A model generated the notes under the pieces. That model did no database searches. It was given only the letters and a program-made list of their open reading frames with translations, and was not told where the DNA came from. Below, piece by piece: positions 34,701-42,691 of a DNA stretch of 64,000 bases. How positions within the stretch are numbered: position 1 is the first letter of the stretch; each line of letters opens with the position of its first letter. A program made the translations under genes and the position numbers. Location: positions 186,001 through 250,000 of the forward strand of contig CAMSYM010000001.1 of the NCBI GenBank assembly GCA_947066105.1, in the 5' to 3' direction. This DNA is from an uncultured Clostridia bacterium (GTDB lineage: Bacteria; Bacillota; Clostridia; Christensenellales; Pumilibacteraceae).

Positions 34701-35913
34701 AAATTCCGCATTCGCGGGGTGTGCGAAGCTCGCTACGGTAGATATTGAAAACGTCGAGACGGTTGGTAGCAACGCTTTTGAAAATTGCGTACGGATTGCG
34801 TCGCTCACGCTCGACAATGCCGAGACAATAGGCGATGCGGCTTTCAAAGGCGCGACCGCGCTCGATACCGTTTCGCTCGGCAATGTCAAGGCTTTGGGTA
34901 GCAAAGCGTTCGACGGCACTGCGATCACGTCGTTGAGCCTGCCCGTTTCGCTCGACAAGGTTGCCGACGGTGCGTTTGTGGGCGCGAGCAAGCTTGTGTC
35001 GATAAGCGTAGCCGAAGGAAATTCCAAGTTCGTTTCCGACAGCGGCGTGCTTTACAGCAAAAACGACAGCGGATACTATACGCTCTTGGGCTATCCTATG
35101 GGCAAGAGAGATGCGAGCTATACTGCGCTTGACCGCACCGTCAAGCTCGGCGCATACTCGTTCAACGGCAATACTTATCTCGGCGAATTGACGTTGCCCG
35201 TCCACTTGCAAGTGATAGGCGTGTCGGCTATGAGCGGAATGTCGGGATTGAAAACGCTTAATTTAAACGCAGTTTCCGCACCCACGCTCGAAAGCACGGG
35301 GTCTATGCAACCCGATACTTCCGAAGTTGCGGGCAAAGACGATATGACTTATGTAAACGTTTACGATAATTTCCCGTTCGCCATGACCGAAGCGTCGGGC
35401 GATCATACGCTCGTTATCAACATACCCGCCAATCACAGCGGATACGACAACCGTATTTGGAAGAAGTATGTCGGCAAATTGTTAAATGCGACCAAAGAAT
35501 TGCACGCGGAATCGGGTACGCTCGAAATCATCGAACGTATAAGCAACTTGCCGCTCGATCCCACTGCCGCGGATGCGGATGAGATAAACATGCTTGCGAG
35601 ATTGTATAACATTCTCAATGCGGCTCAACGCGCGATCGTACTCGGTACTTATGACTATACAGACGACAACGGCAACTCTATACCGTCCGAATATTATGAA
35701 AATCTGTTCGGCGGCAAAGATTTCCGCGCAATACTCAGCGCCGCGCAAAGCAAACTGCCGAGTTCGACGACGAGCGGCGTGACCGGCGAAACCGTAACGC
35801 CCGCGACGGACGGCAATTCGTTCGTTTTGTTCGGTGTTGTCGGCGCGATCGTCGTAGTTTGTCTTATCGCGGCAATGCTCGCGGTGATCGTTAAAAGGAG
35901 GAATCGCGCATAA
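28738..35913 (+). CDS. 2391-aa membrane-anchored subtilase with LRR region
   Basis: A cell-surface S8 protease. After a signal segment (about 10-30) comes an I9-like propeptide (about 75-185). The catalytic residues are all present: Asp in VVDTGTD (about 224), His in SHGTHVAGI (about 300), oxyanion Asn in VVAASND, and Ser in GTSMASPN (about 622). A PA domain is inserted before the Ser (IAVVRRGTSNFEEK). Beyond the protease are a beta-sandwich region, two BIG2-like Ig domains (SDESVAIVYDGLVTGVKAGT), and about 25 BspA-type leucine-rich repeats (about 1380-2190). A transmembrane helix (FVLFGVVGAIVVVCLIAAML) with KRRNRA ends the protein, so anchoring is by membrane, not sortase. The ATG at 28738 with AGAGAGGA is preferred to the TTG at 28732. 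Confidence 0.93.
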   Translation: MTRTTRKSFIGKFIVILIAALTALVLALRIVSAPAFITAPNAGNKVDVDTMNGVKVSYSEAPDDLLTEDYTKSDKGIAAAGEGKGTPKPDEQVTVIVSLNGTPMMQYATSKGMTVGQAMDTVDGRNNLENLNTIRARALNDVSGYLIESKFTYTTVMNAFSATVKYKDIEKIESSKYVKSVILSNTYLAPQTVTENFVEVYESGIFDSSSIGYDGTGTVVAVVDTGTDYTHEVFDMDLNLSTVAMTKDDVASVAPLLTATSLSADKGDAITEDDLYIKSKLPFAYDYADSDTNVYPHNSHGTHVAGIIAGKSDEITGVAVGAQIATFKVFSDYRDGAQTEWILAALNDAVTLGVDAINMSLGTSCGFSREVDEAEINEVYDAINEAGICLVVAASNDYSSAQGSTWGNTNLSSNPDSGTVGSPASYDASLAVASVSGVKTKYFTVDDEEVYFAESRLVGKTDPNDFVAELLGDKDDGEFEYVVVPGVGLSVNYSQIDVTGKIAVVRRGTSNFEEKVRVAADKGAIGVIVYNNVSGTISMSVGTKYTVPSCFVTMDLAENMVAKGSGVIKVSKSYLAGPFMSDFSSWGVLPDLKLTPDITAHGGEIYSAVAGGDLYDRYSGTSMASPNLAGALILVRQYVKEQHPEYTANQVRDESYSRMMSTATTVRNQEGNPYSPRKQGAGLANIAGSIDTQAYLTVDGSNKPKQSLGDDPDRTGVYTLKFNLVNASGNAVSYNFRPYVMTESMSSDGRTVAEKAYMFDDTVNSYSIEQKVGKAVLNGNSISLSGHGEVSVTARIELSAADKAYLDRTFRNGMYVEGFLKLESNNLDGIDLGIPYLAFYGNWADAPMLDVTAYQVGESAADDSVLEEDKLKPDVYGTLPFSGFASSTAADGMAYYGMGHFAYIPASGYESPEPQEKYAALTVNPDGDYMLYAISAGLLRGAKRVDMEIRNSATGELIWSGVDYNARKTHSSGGDQTGGFVNIELDIRELDLPNNARYTFTMECFLDWQDGNGEYTYGNNNKFSFEFTVDNEKPDISDVAVRKVKERSGNSYRYYLDITAYDNHYLQGYALSTYEALSTNSSGNKVFVNSKSLTNGVVPVDGNFNSDTTLTWDITSYWNTIMANEGKIFVNLMDYAKNSQYFFIEIEQETDLQIEKTRTASDEYPLVPNGQIDLKDSIIVKTNTVDDVDEDDKSFIENYWNVDLVWESSDESVAIVYDGLVTGVKAGTAVIRVRTSKDIPFDINDTKHCLQFTITVAGEPTEIALSGVELSAESLMLERGETATITASLKPYNYHGTHKLNWSSTGSNVRIESVSADGMTVTIKALDSGSATVRATVDGSRISGYCSVRVRQEFEMTNSIYLRSYNGRGDENGVVEIPDDMGIVYIYPQAFATNEYIKKVIIPEGVTTIMRAAFASCSALEEVVLPSTVETIEEAAFTECQVMTKINLGKVKTIGNSAFWGCDTLESIDLSNCTYLDHYAFFRCGSLKTVDLSRVGVIGGGAFGMCTGLTSVVIPANTSMDYDDLYVDRSVGFGGAFFYCTGLKSVTVYSNSVGKYAFFGCESLTNVTFENDVELIDIYAFAACSSLNSVTFNGSAYKIAAMAFVESGLTSFTLPKGLTILEQGAFMNCTKITQINVSSGALLTDLDYGSFYGTSLRTFVVENGNKYLSSESGVLFDRDKTRLISYPRYNQATSYTVPRSVKTIGKGAFSNANYLRSVNIGSVEYIESNAFRGSSVSSVTGYDNVKYIGDYAFGSTAITTLPITAKTEYIGDFAFFACQSLTGASTELIVPSSVDHIGAYAFSVAGLTSVSFADSRLTSVGIGAFTGCTKLATVNFGKLERLSDLMFGSVGVTNGETNTVMKCDSLKTVVIPDTVKSIGAGVFESSALTSVTLSSALTSISDYAFAGTNLTSIIIPDSVTSIGEGAFDSVKTISSVDLNNVVSIGANAFANTDLTAVSSEKVTSVGGEAFKGCNNLTSVVLPNATYIGNSAFAGCAKLATVDIENVETVGSNAFENCVRIASLTLDNAETIGDAAFKGATALDTVSLGNVKALGSKAFDGTAITSLSLPVSLDKVADGAFVGASKLVSISVAEGNSKFVSDSGVLYSKNDSGYYTLLGYPMGKRDASYTALDRTVKLGAYSFNGNTYLGELTLPVHLQVIGVSAMSGMSGLKTLNLNAVSAPTLESTGSMQPDTSEVAGKDDMTYVNVYDNFPFAMTEASGDHTLVINIPANHSGYDNRIWKKYVGKLLNATKELHAESGTLEIIERISNLPLDPTAADADEINMLARLYNILNAAQRAIVLGTYDYTDDNGNSIPSEYYENLFGGKDFRAILSAAQSKLPSSTTSGVTGETVTPATDGNSFVLFGVVGAIVVVCLIAAMLAVIVKRRNRA

Positions 35914-37421
35914 TGACGAAGAAGGTTAAACTGGCGATAATTTGTTCTGCGGCAGCCGTATGCGTGATAGCGGTAGTGTTGACCGTTACGCTCGTGCTTT
36001 GTCTGCGTAAAGATCCAGTTAAGTATTCGGTATTTTTCGATACGCGCGGCGGCTCGGAAATAGCTCCGTATTCGCTCGAAGAAGGCGATAAGATAGCGCG
36101 TCCTACTAATCCGACGAAGGAAATGTTTATTTTCAACGATTGGTATACCGATACGACGTATACTGTTCCGTTTGAATTCGGTTCGGGCATGCCCGCGCAT
36201 AATATAACCGTTTATGCGGGGTGGATAGGCGAAGCGAGCGTTAAGATTACTTATAACGCCAACGGCGGTTTGTTCGACGGCAATGCGACCGAATATTCGG
36301 TAAGCGGGTTGGTCGGCGCGACGTATACAGCGCCCGATAAAACGCCGACACGCACGGGCTATGTGTTCGATAAATGGTATACGGACGAGCAATGCACGGT
36401 CGCGTTTACGTCCGACGTTTATCCCGTCGACGACGTTACGCTGTATGCGGGCTGGGGCGCGGATGCGAGCTACTCGTACGTGTCGTTTTACGGCAACGGC
36501 GAGCTGTTGACGGTAGTTCCCGTCGAAAAAGGCTCGGCTGTCACGGATCCCGAATTGTTCGGCGCCGAGCTGGAAAGCAACGGTTGGTTTAAAAATGCGG
36601 AAATGACCGAGCCGTATACGTTCGGTGCGGCAGACCGAGATATTTCGCTGTATACGTCGTATTATACGCGCGGCTTGGTTATCGATAACGGTAAAGTCGT
36701 CGATTACAGCGGCGCGTCGACCGAGATCGTAGTTCCCGAAAAGTTCAACGGTACAACGGTCACGGAAGTAGGCGAAAAAGCGTTTTATGTTTCCGCCGAG
36801 TATGGACGCATAACCAAGGTGGTCCTTCCCAAGACCATAACGACGATAGCCGACGGCGCGTTTTACGATTGCAGGTATTTGGAAAGCGTCAACCTTACCG
36901 AAAACGTCACGTCCATAGGCGCCAATGCGTTCTACGGCAACAAACGTTTGAAGTCTTTCGGCGATATAAGCTCGGTAACGAGCATCGGCGACGCCGCGTT
37001 TCTCGGTTGCGGCATGCTCAAAAATATTGTACTTTCCGAAAAATTGACTGTTTTGGGCGCATATGCGTTTAGCGGATGTTCGGAATTGACGGAAATCGTG
37101 ATACCGTCTATCGTTAACGCGATAGAAGAGTATGCTTTCAGCGATTGCGCCAAACTATCTACCGTCGATATCGCTTCTCCCGCGCTTAAATATATTGCGG
37201 GACACGCTTTCGACGGATGTTATAATCTGGTCGGCGTTACCATACGCAGTGTGGATACGACGGAATTTTCCGGTTCGGTCGGCGGTGTGTTTTTCAGTCC
37301 GTTTAAGGATTGCAGAAACGTAAAGATATATGTGCCGAGTGAAACGGTCGAACGTTATAAAAGCTATTACGGTCATTTGGACGACAATACGCTCGAAGCT
37401 AAGTTCGTGGCTATCCCGTAA
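35913..37421 (+). CDS. membrane protein with B repeats and LRRs
   Basis: A 502-residue protein with one N-terminal membrane helix (LAIICSAAAVCVIAVVLTV) and no lipobox, so it is held by the uncleaved helix with the rest outside. Residues about 36-245 are B repeats (FNDWYTDTTYT, GYVFDKWYTDEQC, a weaker third). About 270-470 are BspA-type leucine-rich repeats (TTIADGAFYDCRYLESVNL). It overlaps the subtilase stop by one base (TAATG) with AAGGAGGA upstream, so the two are translated as a pair. A substrate- or partner-binding role beside the protease is likely. Confidence 0.85.
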   Translation: MTKKVKLAIICSAAAVCVIAVVLTVTLVLCLRKDPVKYSVFFDTRGGSEIAPYSLEEGDKIARPTNPTKEMFIFNDWYTDTTYTVPFEFGSGMPAHNITVYAGWIGEASVKITYNANGGLFDGNATEYSVSGLVGATYTAPDKTPTRTGYVFDKWYTDEQCTVAFTSDVYPVDDVTLYAGWGADASYSYVSFYGNGELLTVVPVEKGSAVTDPELFGAELESNGWFKNAEMTEPYTFGAADRDISLYTSYYTRGLVIDNGKVVDYSGASTEIVVPEKFNGTTVTEVGEKAFYVSAEYGRITKVVLPKTITTIADGAFYDCRYLESVNLTENVTSIGANAFYGNKRLKSFGDISSVTSIGDAAFLGCGMLKNIVLSEKLTVLGAYAFSGCSELTEIVIPSIVNAIEEYAFSDCAKLSTVDIASPALKYIAGHAFDGCYNLVGVTIRSVDTTEFSGSVGGVFFSPFKDCRNVKIYVPSETVERYKSYYGHLDDNTLEAKFVAIP

Positions 37422-37432
37422 AAGGAAAACCT

Positions 37433-38884
37433 ATGACAACTAAAATTTTGACAAAATCGCGCAACAAAATTTGGCTTGCGTTCATAGCATCGGTAATTAC
37501 CGTACTCGCATTGTTCGGGTTGACGGGGTGCGGCAACGAATCGCTCACGGAAGACGATATTATAGCCATGGGTTATAAAATTGCCGTCGTGTTCGATTAT
37601 AACGGCGGTACGGTAAAAGATATGCGTCAAACGAAGATACGTATCAAGGAAGGCAGTAAAGTGCCTAATCCCAATACGTCGCAAAGCACCGTCGGTATTC
37701 CAGTTCGCGATGCGTATTCGTTTAAGAATTTTTGCGTTGCTCAAACGGACGAAAACGGCGAGTTGTTGCGCGACGCCGAAGGCAATCTTATCCCGGGCAA
37801 GGTGTGGGATTTCGAAAAGGATATCCCCGACGGAAATATGACGTTGGTTGCGCAATGGTGGGATAATTACAGCGTGGTCCTGCACTACGGCGATAATTAT
37901 GTTTATTCAAAACAGCGTTCCGTGTCCCGCATGCAAAACGGGGATCCTACATTTCTTTTAGAGTCAGACTTCACTGCGGCTAACTTCACTTTTTTGGATT
38001 ATTATTACGACAGAGAGCAAACGCAAAAGATAGACAAGGTCCCCATGCCGTCGCTTACCAAGGAAATGTTCGAGAATTCGGACGACGGGCTGACGCTCCA
38101 TGTTTGGGGCGAAACGTTAAACGGCATATATACCGTCGTTCGCAAAGCGGAAGACTTCTCGTCGTTGGTCATAGACTCAAATACCAATATCTATTTGGAT
38201 ACCGACGTTGTTTTGCCCGATAATGCAAAAGTAATGTTCCCCGATACGTACAACGGCGAGTTTTTGGGTCGCGGACATACCATTTCCAACCTTAAACGAG
38301 AAGTAGCGTCCATGAATAATTCCGACTATTACTACGGAATTTTCAAAAATATCGGCGCTTCTGCAAAGATAAGCGACATTACGTTCAAAAACGTAGCTTT
38401 AAAAGTCGATATAACAAATCCGTCGCTTTCCGAAGCCAATATCGGTTTGTTAGCGGGGCGCGTAGCGAAAGACGCTCATATATCGGAAGTTAATATTTCG
38501 GGAAGCGTCGAGTACGAGCTTACGGCAGGGTTCACCGATCTGGATAAGATCAGGTTCAACGGTAAGATCGGCGTAGACCAAGGCGCGTTTATAAGCGGCG
38601 GTTCGTACACGTGCACTTCGTTTATCGGTTCGGAGATCATATATACAGCCGATAAGCAGTACGCGGTATATGCCAAATACATTGAGCAAAACGGAGTCAA
38701 AGTCTTGGGCGACGTTTACGATCTGGCTGAATTATTCGATGGGTCGTACAGCGGTATTCGCATAAGAACTATAGAAAAAATATCCGACGGGCATTACAGG
38801 ATAAACGGAAGAACCGTTGTTTATAACGTAACGATAGCGGATAACGGAGACGATAAATATTCCGCAACGGTAAGTATTCAATAA
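37433..38884 (+). CDS. 483-aa lipoprotein with B repeat and beta-helix-like region
   Basis: Signal peptide with lipobox LTGC (Cys about residue 33). One degenerate B repeat (about 45-145; the wording VVFDYNGG...LVAQWW fits the family ends) is interrupted by an inserted TDENGELLRDAEGNLIPG loop. The C-terminal half has GHTISNLKR, YYYGIFKNIGASAKISDITF and IGLLAGRV, which follow the GLUG/filamentous-haemagglutinin-like repeat pattern. It lies 11 bases after the preceding gene and 46 bases before the binding protein gene, inside one long presumed transcript. Confidence 0.75.
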   Translation: MTTKILTKSRNKIWLAFIASVITVLALFGLTGCGNESLTEDDIIAMGYKIAVVFDYNGGTVKDMRQTKIRIKEGSKVPNPNTSQSTVGIPVRDAYSFKNFCVAQTDENGELLRDAEGNLIPGKVWDFEKDIPDGNMTLVAQWWDNYSVVLHYGDNYVYSKQRSVSRMQNGDPTFLLESDFTAANFTFLDYYYDREQTQKIDKVPMPSLTKEMFENSDDGLTLHVWGETLNGIYTVVRKAEDFSSLVIDSNTNIYLDTDVVLPDNAKVMFPDTYNGEFLGRGHTISNLKREVASMNNSDYYYGIFKNIGASAKISDITFKNVALKVDITNPSLSEANIGLLAGRVAKDAHISEVNISGSVEYELTAGFTDLDKIRFNGKIGVDQGAFISGGSYTCTSFIGSEIIYTADKQYAVYAKYIEQNGVKVLGDVYDLAELFDGSYSGIRIRTIEKISDGHYRINGRTVVYNVTIADNGDDKYSATVSIQ

Positions 38885-38930
38885 GTTAACTGACGGTGAT
38901 ACCGAGTTAAATATATAATCGGAGGTAATT

Positions 38931-41669
38931 ATGGCTAACAGAAAATTACGCAATATAGCAAAAGCATTGACGATAGCAATGGGCGCTTGCGCCGTTGTTG
39001 CGCCGTTGACCGCTTGTAGCAACGGAAAAAACAAGCTTTCCAACGAAACGTCGCATCTCGTTTTGGCGAGCGATATTTTGGACGGCGTTTTCAATCCGTT
39101 CTTTTATACCGCAGGTGCGGACGGCGAGATCGTAGGTCAAACGCAGATAGGCATGCTTACGAGCGACGCCAACGGAAAACCGCTTGCGGCGTGGGACGAG
39201 CCGAGCGTTGCACACGATTACGGCGTTGTGACTACCGGCACGAAAGACGACATTATAAGCACTGCGAAGGGCGATGATAAGTATAAGAATTATTATACCG
39301 ATTATTACTTTGCGTTGAAGGATAATATCAAATTCAGCGACGGCACTTTGCTTACCAAGGACGATGTGCTTTATAATATTTATATGTATCTCGATCCGTC
39401 GTATACAGGGTCGAGTACCATGTATTCGGTCGGGATAAAAGGTCTTTCGTATTACCGTACTCAAACGACCGATCCAAACGAAGCCGAAAATTCCGACGAA
39501 TATTACGACAGCATAGTCGACGCTCGTATCGATATGATATACGATTGGGCAGACGACGCTAAAAAATTGAAAGATAGATTTGATTTCGATTGGGGTAATT
39601 GGTCGGGGTACGAGTACTATATAGACGGTGAACCGCAGCTGCCGGACACGCCCGAAAACAGAGTTATCCAAAAGGATATCGAAACCATACAAACATTGTT
39701 TAAAGACGAGATAGATTCCGATTGGACTATGGCTATGTCTGTCGACGTGGAAAAAGACTACGAAAAATACGTCGACCGTGACGGTAATAGATTGTTTACC
39801 GAAAATTGGCAGGTCTTTTTGTACAGTTACGGCATAATAACTCTGACGCGTACGCCCGCTTTGGAAGGCGTTAACGACGAGTATTACGAAATGCACGATA
39901 ACTCCGGATTGAAAGATGAAGATCGTAATGAAAAAGTGTTGAAGGATTTTATCTATAACTATTATTTCGGTGATTACGGCGATACGAGCGTAAAGGATTT
40001 TTCGAGCTATGCCAATCAGTTATTGCAAGTTATCGATTATTCGGGTAGCTCGCAAGCGATCCGTAACTACATTCGTTCGGACGTTATTTCGCGCGATTTG
40101 AAGCGCGGCGAAGACGGTTCGCTCGTAGTTCCCACCGTAAGCGGTATCGAAATAATACAAAGATCGGAGATCGAACACTTCGACGAAAAAACTAATGCCA
40201 AAACGGTCAAAACGTTGAAAGATCAAAACGGCAATCCCAAAACTTTCGACGTGCTGCATATTCGCATAAACGGCGTCGATCCCAAAGCTATACAGAATTT
40301 CAGCTTTACTGTTGCGCCCGGACATTACTATTCCGAAACTTGGGATCAAGTAAAGACAGGTTACGGCGATTTGTCGAAAGAAAATCCGTATTTCGGCGTT
40401 GAGTTCAATAATTACGACTTTATGCGCGGAATAAGAGAAAATCAATTGCCGTTAGGCGCAGGTCCGTATAAAGCGTCGACATATAGAGGCGGAGTCGCGT
40501 CGTCGAAAGAAGATTTCTTTGACAGCAACGTCGTTTATTTCGAGCGTAACGAGCATTTTATGCTCGGCGCGCCCAAGATCAAGAGCTTGCGCTATCAGGT
40601 CGTTAACAATAATATGTTGTACGATGCGGTAAAGACGGGACAGGTGCATTATGCGTCGCCCAATATGGATATCGAAACGATAGGTAAATTGCAAGGCTCG
40701 GATAAAGACACGCTCAATTACGACAGCGCCGACAATCTCGGTTACGGCTATATCGGTATAAGCGCGCGCTATGTTCCAAACCTTTGGGTACGTCGTGCGA
40801 TTATGTCCACTCTCGATCCGCAACTGTGCGTGGACTATTACGGCGGTAGCGATTACGCGTCGATCATACGTCGCCCTATGTCCAAGACTTTGAGCGATTA
40901 TTACGACGAAGTCGAGTTCAACAAATTCGATAATTACAGCTATTATCCGTACGGGCAGGAAGGCGGCACGGCGGCGGATCTCGAAAAATTGACTGCCGCA
41001 GAAAAACGTCAAAACGCAAAAGATATCGCGCGTAAATATGCGATCGATATGGGCGGTTGCTATTTGAATAACGGAACGCTTATGGATCCCGTTAGTAAAG
41101 CTCCGCTTAAATATACGTTTACGGTTGCAGGAAATTCCGAAGATCACCCTGCGTTCGCGTTGCTCAACAATTCTATGGAGATCCTTAACGAGATAGGATT
41201 CGATATTTCGCTTTCGCAGGATTCGACTGCTTTGTCAAAGCTTTCCGCAGGCAGACTTACCGTTTGGGCGGCTGCGTGGAGTTCGTCTTCCGATCCCGAT
41301 ATGTTCCAGGTCTACCATAAAGATTCCAATGCGTCCAGCACGCTCGCTTGGGGCTATAACTTTATACGTAGCCAACAGCACGCGTCTTCGCCGTTTGCGT
41401 CGACCGAAGTGCGTTTGCTCGACGAGCTTTCCGATCTTATCGACGAAGGACGCGAAGTGACGTCGGTCAACGAGCGCAAGCCCGTTTATATCGAAGCGCA
41501 GAACAAGCTCATGCAGCTCGCCGTCGAGTTCCCGACGTATCAGCGTAAGGTTTACTATGTATGGCAACGCGGACTGTTCGACGAAAGCACCATGTTTACC
41601 GGTGCGGACGTCGGCACGTATAAGTCGCCGCTTTCGAGGATTTGGGAAGTCAGCTTTAACGAAGGTTGA
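38931..41669 (+). CDS. oppA: oligopeptide ABC transporter binding lipoprotein
   Basis: A 912-residue family 5 solute-binding protein, longer than the usual 530-600. Signal peptide ends in lipobox LTAC (Cys about 29). The SBP_bac_5 fold is recognisable from LDGVFNPFFYTAG, YFALKDNIKFSDGTLLTKDDVLYNI, LPLGAGPYKAST and the late LWVRRAIMSTLDPQ and NEIGFDISLSQ segments. The extra length is mainly an acidic insertion between about 170 and 470. SD CGGAGG precedes the ATG. Four transporter genes follow, so it delivers peptides to that permease. Confidence 0.93.
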   Translation: MANRKLRNIAKALTIAMGACAVVAPLTACSNGKNKLSNETSHLVLASDILDGVFNPFFYTAGADGEIVGQTQIGMLTSDANGKPLAAWDEPSVAHDYGVVTTGTKDDIISTAKGDDKYKNYYTDYYFALKDNIKFSDGTLLTKDDVLYNIYMYLDPSYTGSSTMYSVGIKGLSYYRTQTTDPNEAENSDEYYDSIVDARIDMIYDWADDAKKLKDRFDFDWGNWSGYEYYIDGEPQLPDTPENRVIQKDIETIQTLFKDEIDSDWTMAMSVDVEKDYEKYVDRDGNRLFTENWQVFLYSYGIITLTRTPALEGVNDEYYEMHDNSGLKDEDRNEKVLKDFIYNYYFGDYGDTSVKDFSSYANQLLQVIDYSGSSQAIRNYIRSDVISRDLKRGEDGSLVVPTVSGIEIIQRSEIEHFDEKTNAKTVKTLKDQNGNPKTFDVLHIRINGVDPKAIQNFSFTVAPGHYYSETWDQVKTGYGDLSKENPYFGVEFNNYDFMRGIRENQLPLGAGPYKASTYRGGVASSKEDFFDSNVVYFERNEHFMLGAPKIKSLRYQVVNNNMLYDAVKTGQVHYASPNMDIETIGKLQGSDKDTLNYDSADNLGYGYIGISARYVPNLWVRRAIMSTLDPQLCVDYYGGSDYASIIRRPMSKTLSDYYDEVEFNKFDNYSYYPYGQEGGTAADLEKLTAAEKRQNAKDIARKYAIDMGGCYLNNGTLMDPVSKAPLKYTFTVAGNSEDHPAFALLNNSMEILNEIGFDISLSQDSTALSKLSAGRLTVWAAAWSSSSDPDMFQVYHKDSNASSTLAWGYNFIRSQQHASSPFASTEVRLLDELSDLIDEGREVTSVNERKPVYIEAQNKLMQLAVEFPTYQRKVYYVWQRGLFDESTMFTGADVGTYKSPLSRIWEVSFNEG

Positions 41670-41698
41670 TAAAGTACCTATAAGATAAGGACAGTTTA

Positions 41699-42679
41699 AT
41701 GGTCAAGTATATCATCAAAAGAGTACTTTACTCCATAGCGATATTACTGTGCGTTTCGCTCGTGTTGTATTGCTTGATGCGGTTGTTGCCTATGGATTAC
41801 ATAGACAACAACTTTGCGTCGCAAATCACTCAGGGTATTATAACGCAAGAGGAGATAGACCGTATAAAAGCGTTGTACGGTCTGTCCGACAGTATTCCCG
41901 TGGGGTATTGGAAATGGCTTACCGCCGCATTGCAGGGCGATCTCGGCACGTCGTTTAAATACGGTCAGCCCGTTGCCAAGGTTATCGCCGATCACATGTG
42001 GGTATCGTTCGGCGTTGCGATAATCGCTTATGTATTCCAGTTTATAATTGCGATTCCGCTCGGTATAAAAGCCGCTACCAAGCAGTACGGCGCGGTCGAC
42101 TATACTACGTCGGTTTTCGCCATGATGGGCATATCGTTGCCGGGTTTTTTCCTTGCGATTTTGCTTATAAGGATATTTGCGGTAGGCTTAGGCTGGTTCC
42201 CGACGGGCGGTCTGTTCGACGCTACGGCTACGCTTACTCCCGTAGAAAAGTTCTTCGACATTTTGTATCATATGATACTGCCTATGATAGCGATAGTTAT
42301 CGGATCGATAGGCGGACTGATGCGGCATACGCGTACAAACACGTTGGAAGTGCTAAATCAGGACTACGTGCGCACGGCGCGCGCAAAGGGCTTGTCCGAG
42401 CGTACGGTGGTGTATAAGCACGTATTCCGCAATACGATGGTCCCTATCGTTACCATGACGGCAGGGATCATACCGAGCTTGTTCGGCGGCATGATGATAC
42501 TCGAACAGGTCTTTGCGCTCGACGGAATAGGCAATATTGCGTACAGCGCGCTCGTAATAGGCGATATCCCGTTCGTTATGGGGTATAATATGTTTATTGC
42601 CATACTGACGGTAATAGGCACGTTGCTTTCGGATATAACCTATATGCTGGTTGATCCGCGTATCAAGATATCTAAGTAG
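41699..42679 (+). CDS. oppB: oligopeptide ABC transporter permease (OppB/DppB)
   Basis: A 326-residue inner-membrane permease with six predicted helices. It begins YIIKRVLYSIAILLCVSLVLY. The EAA loop that docks the ATPases is NQDYVRTARAKGLSERTVVY (about 220-240), followed by HVFRNTMVPIVTM. It ends with LLSDITYMLVDPRIK, all typical of the DppB/OppB family. Confidence 0.95.
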   Translation: MVKYIIKRVLYSIAILLCVSLVLYCLMRLLPMDYIDNNFASQITQGIITQEEIDRIKALYGLSDSIPVGYWKWLTAALQGDLGTSFKYGQPVAKVIADHMWVSFGVAIIAYVFQFIIAIPLGIKAATKQYGAVDYTTSVFAMMGISLPGFFLAILLIRIFAVGLGWFPTGGLFDATATLTPVEKFFDILYHMILPMIAIVIGSIGGLMRHTRTNTLEVLNQDYVRTARAKGLSERTVVYKHVFRNTMVPIVTMTAGIIPSLFGGMMILEQVFALDGIGNIAYSALVIGDIPFVMGYNMFIAILTVIGTLLSDITYMLVDPRIKISK

Positions 42680-42691
42680 GCGGACTGTATC

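Noticed and set aside
34156-35211. 351-aa minus-strand ORF over the LRR part of the subtilase
   Set aside because: Repetitive sense codons keep the antisense open; no ribosome binding site or family.
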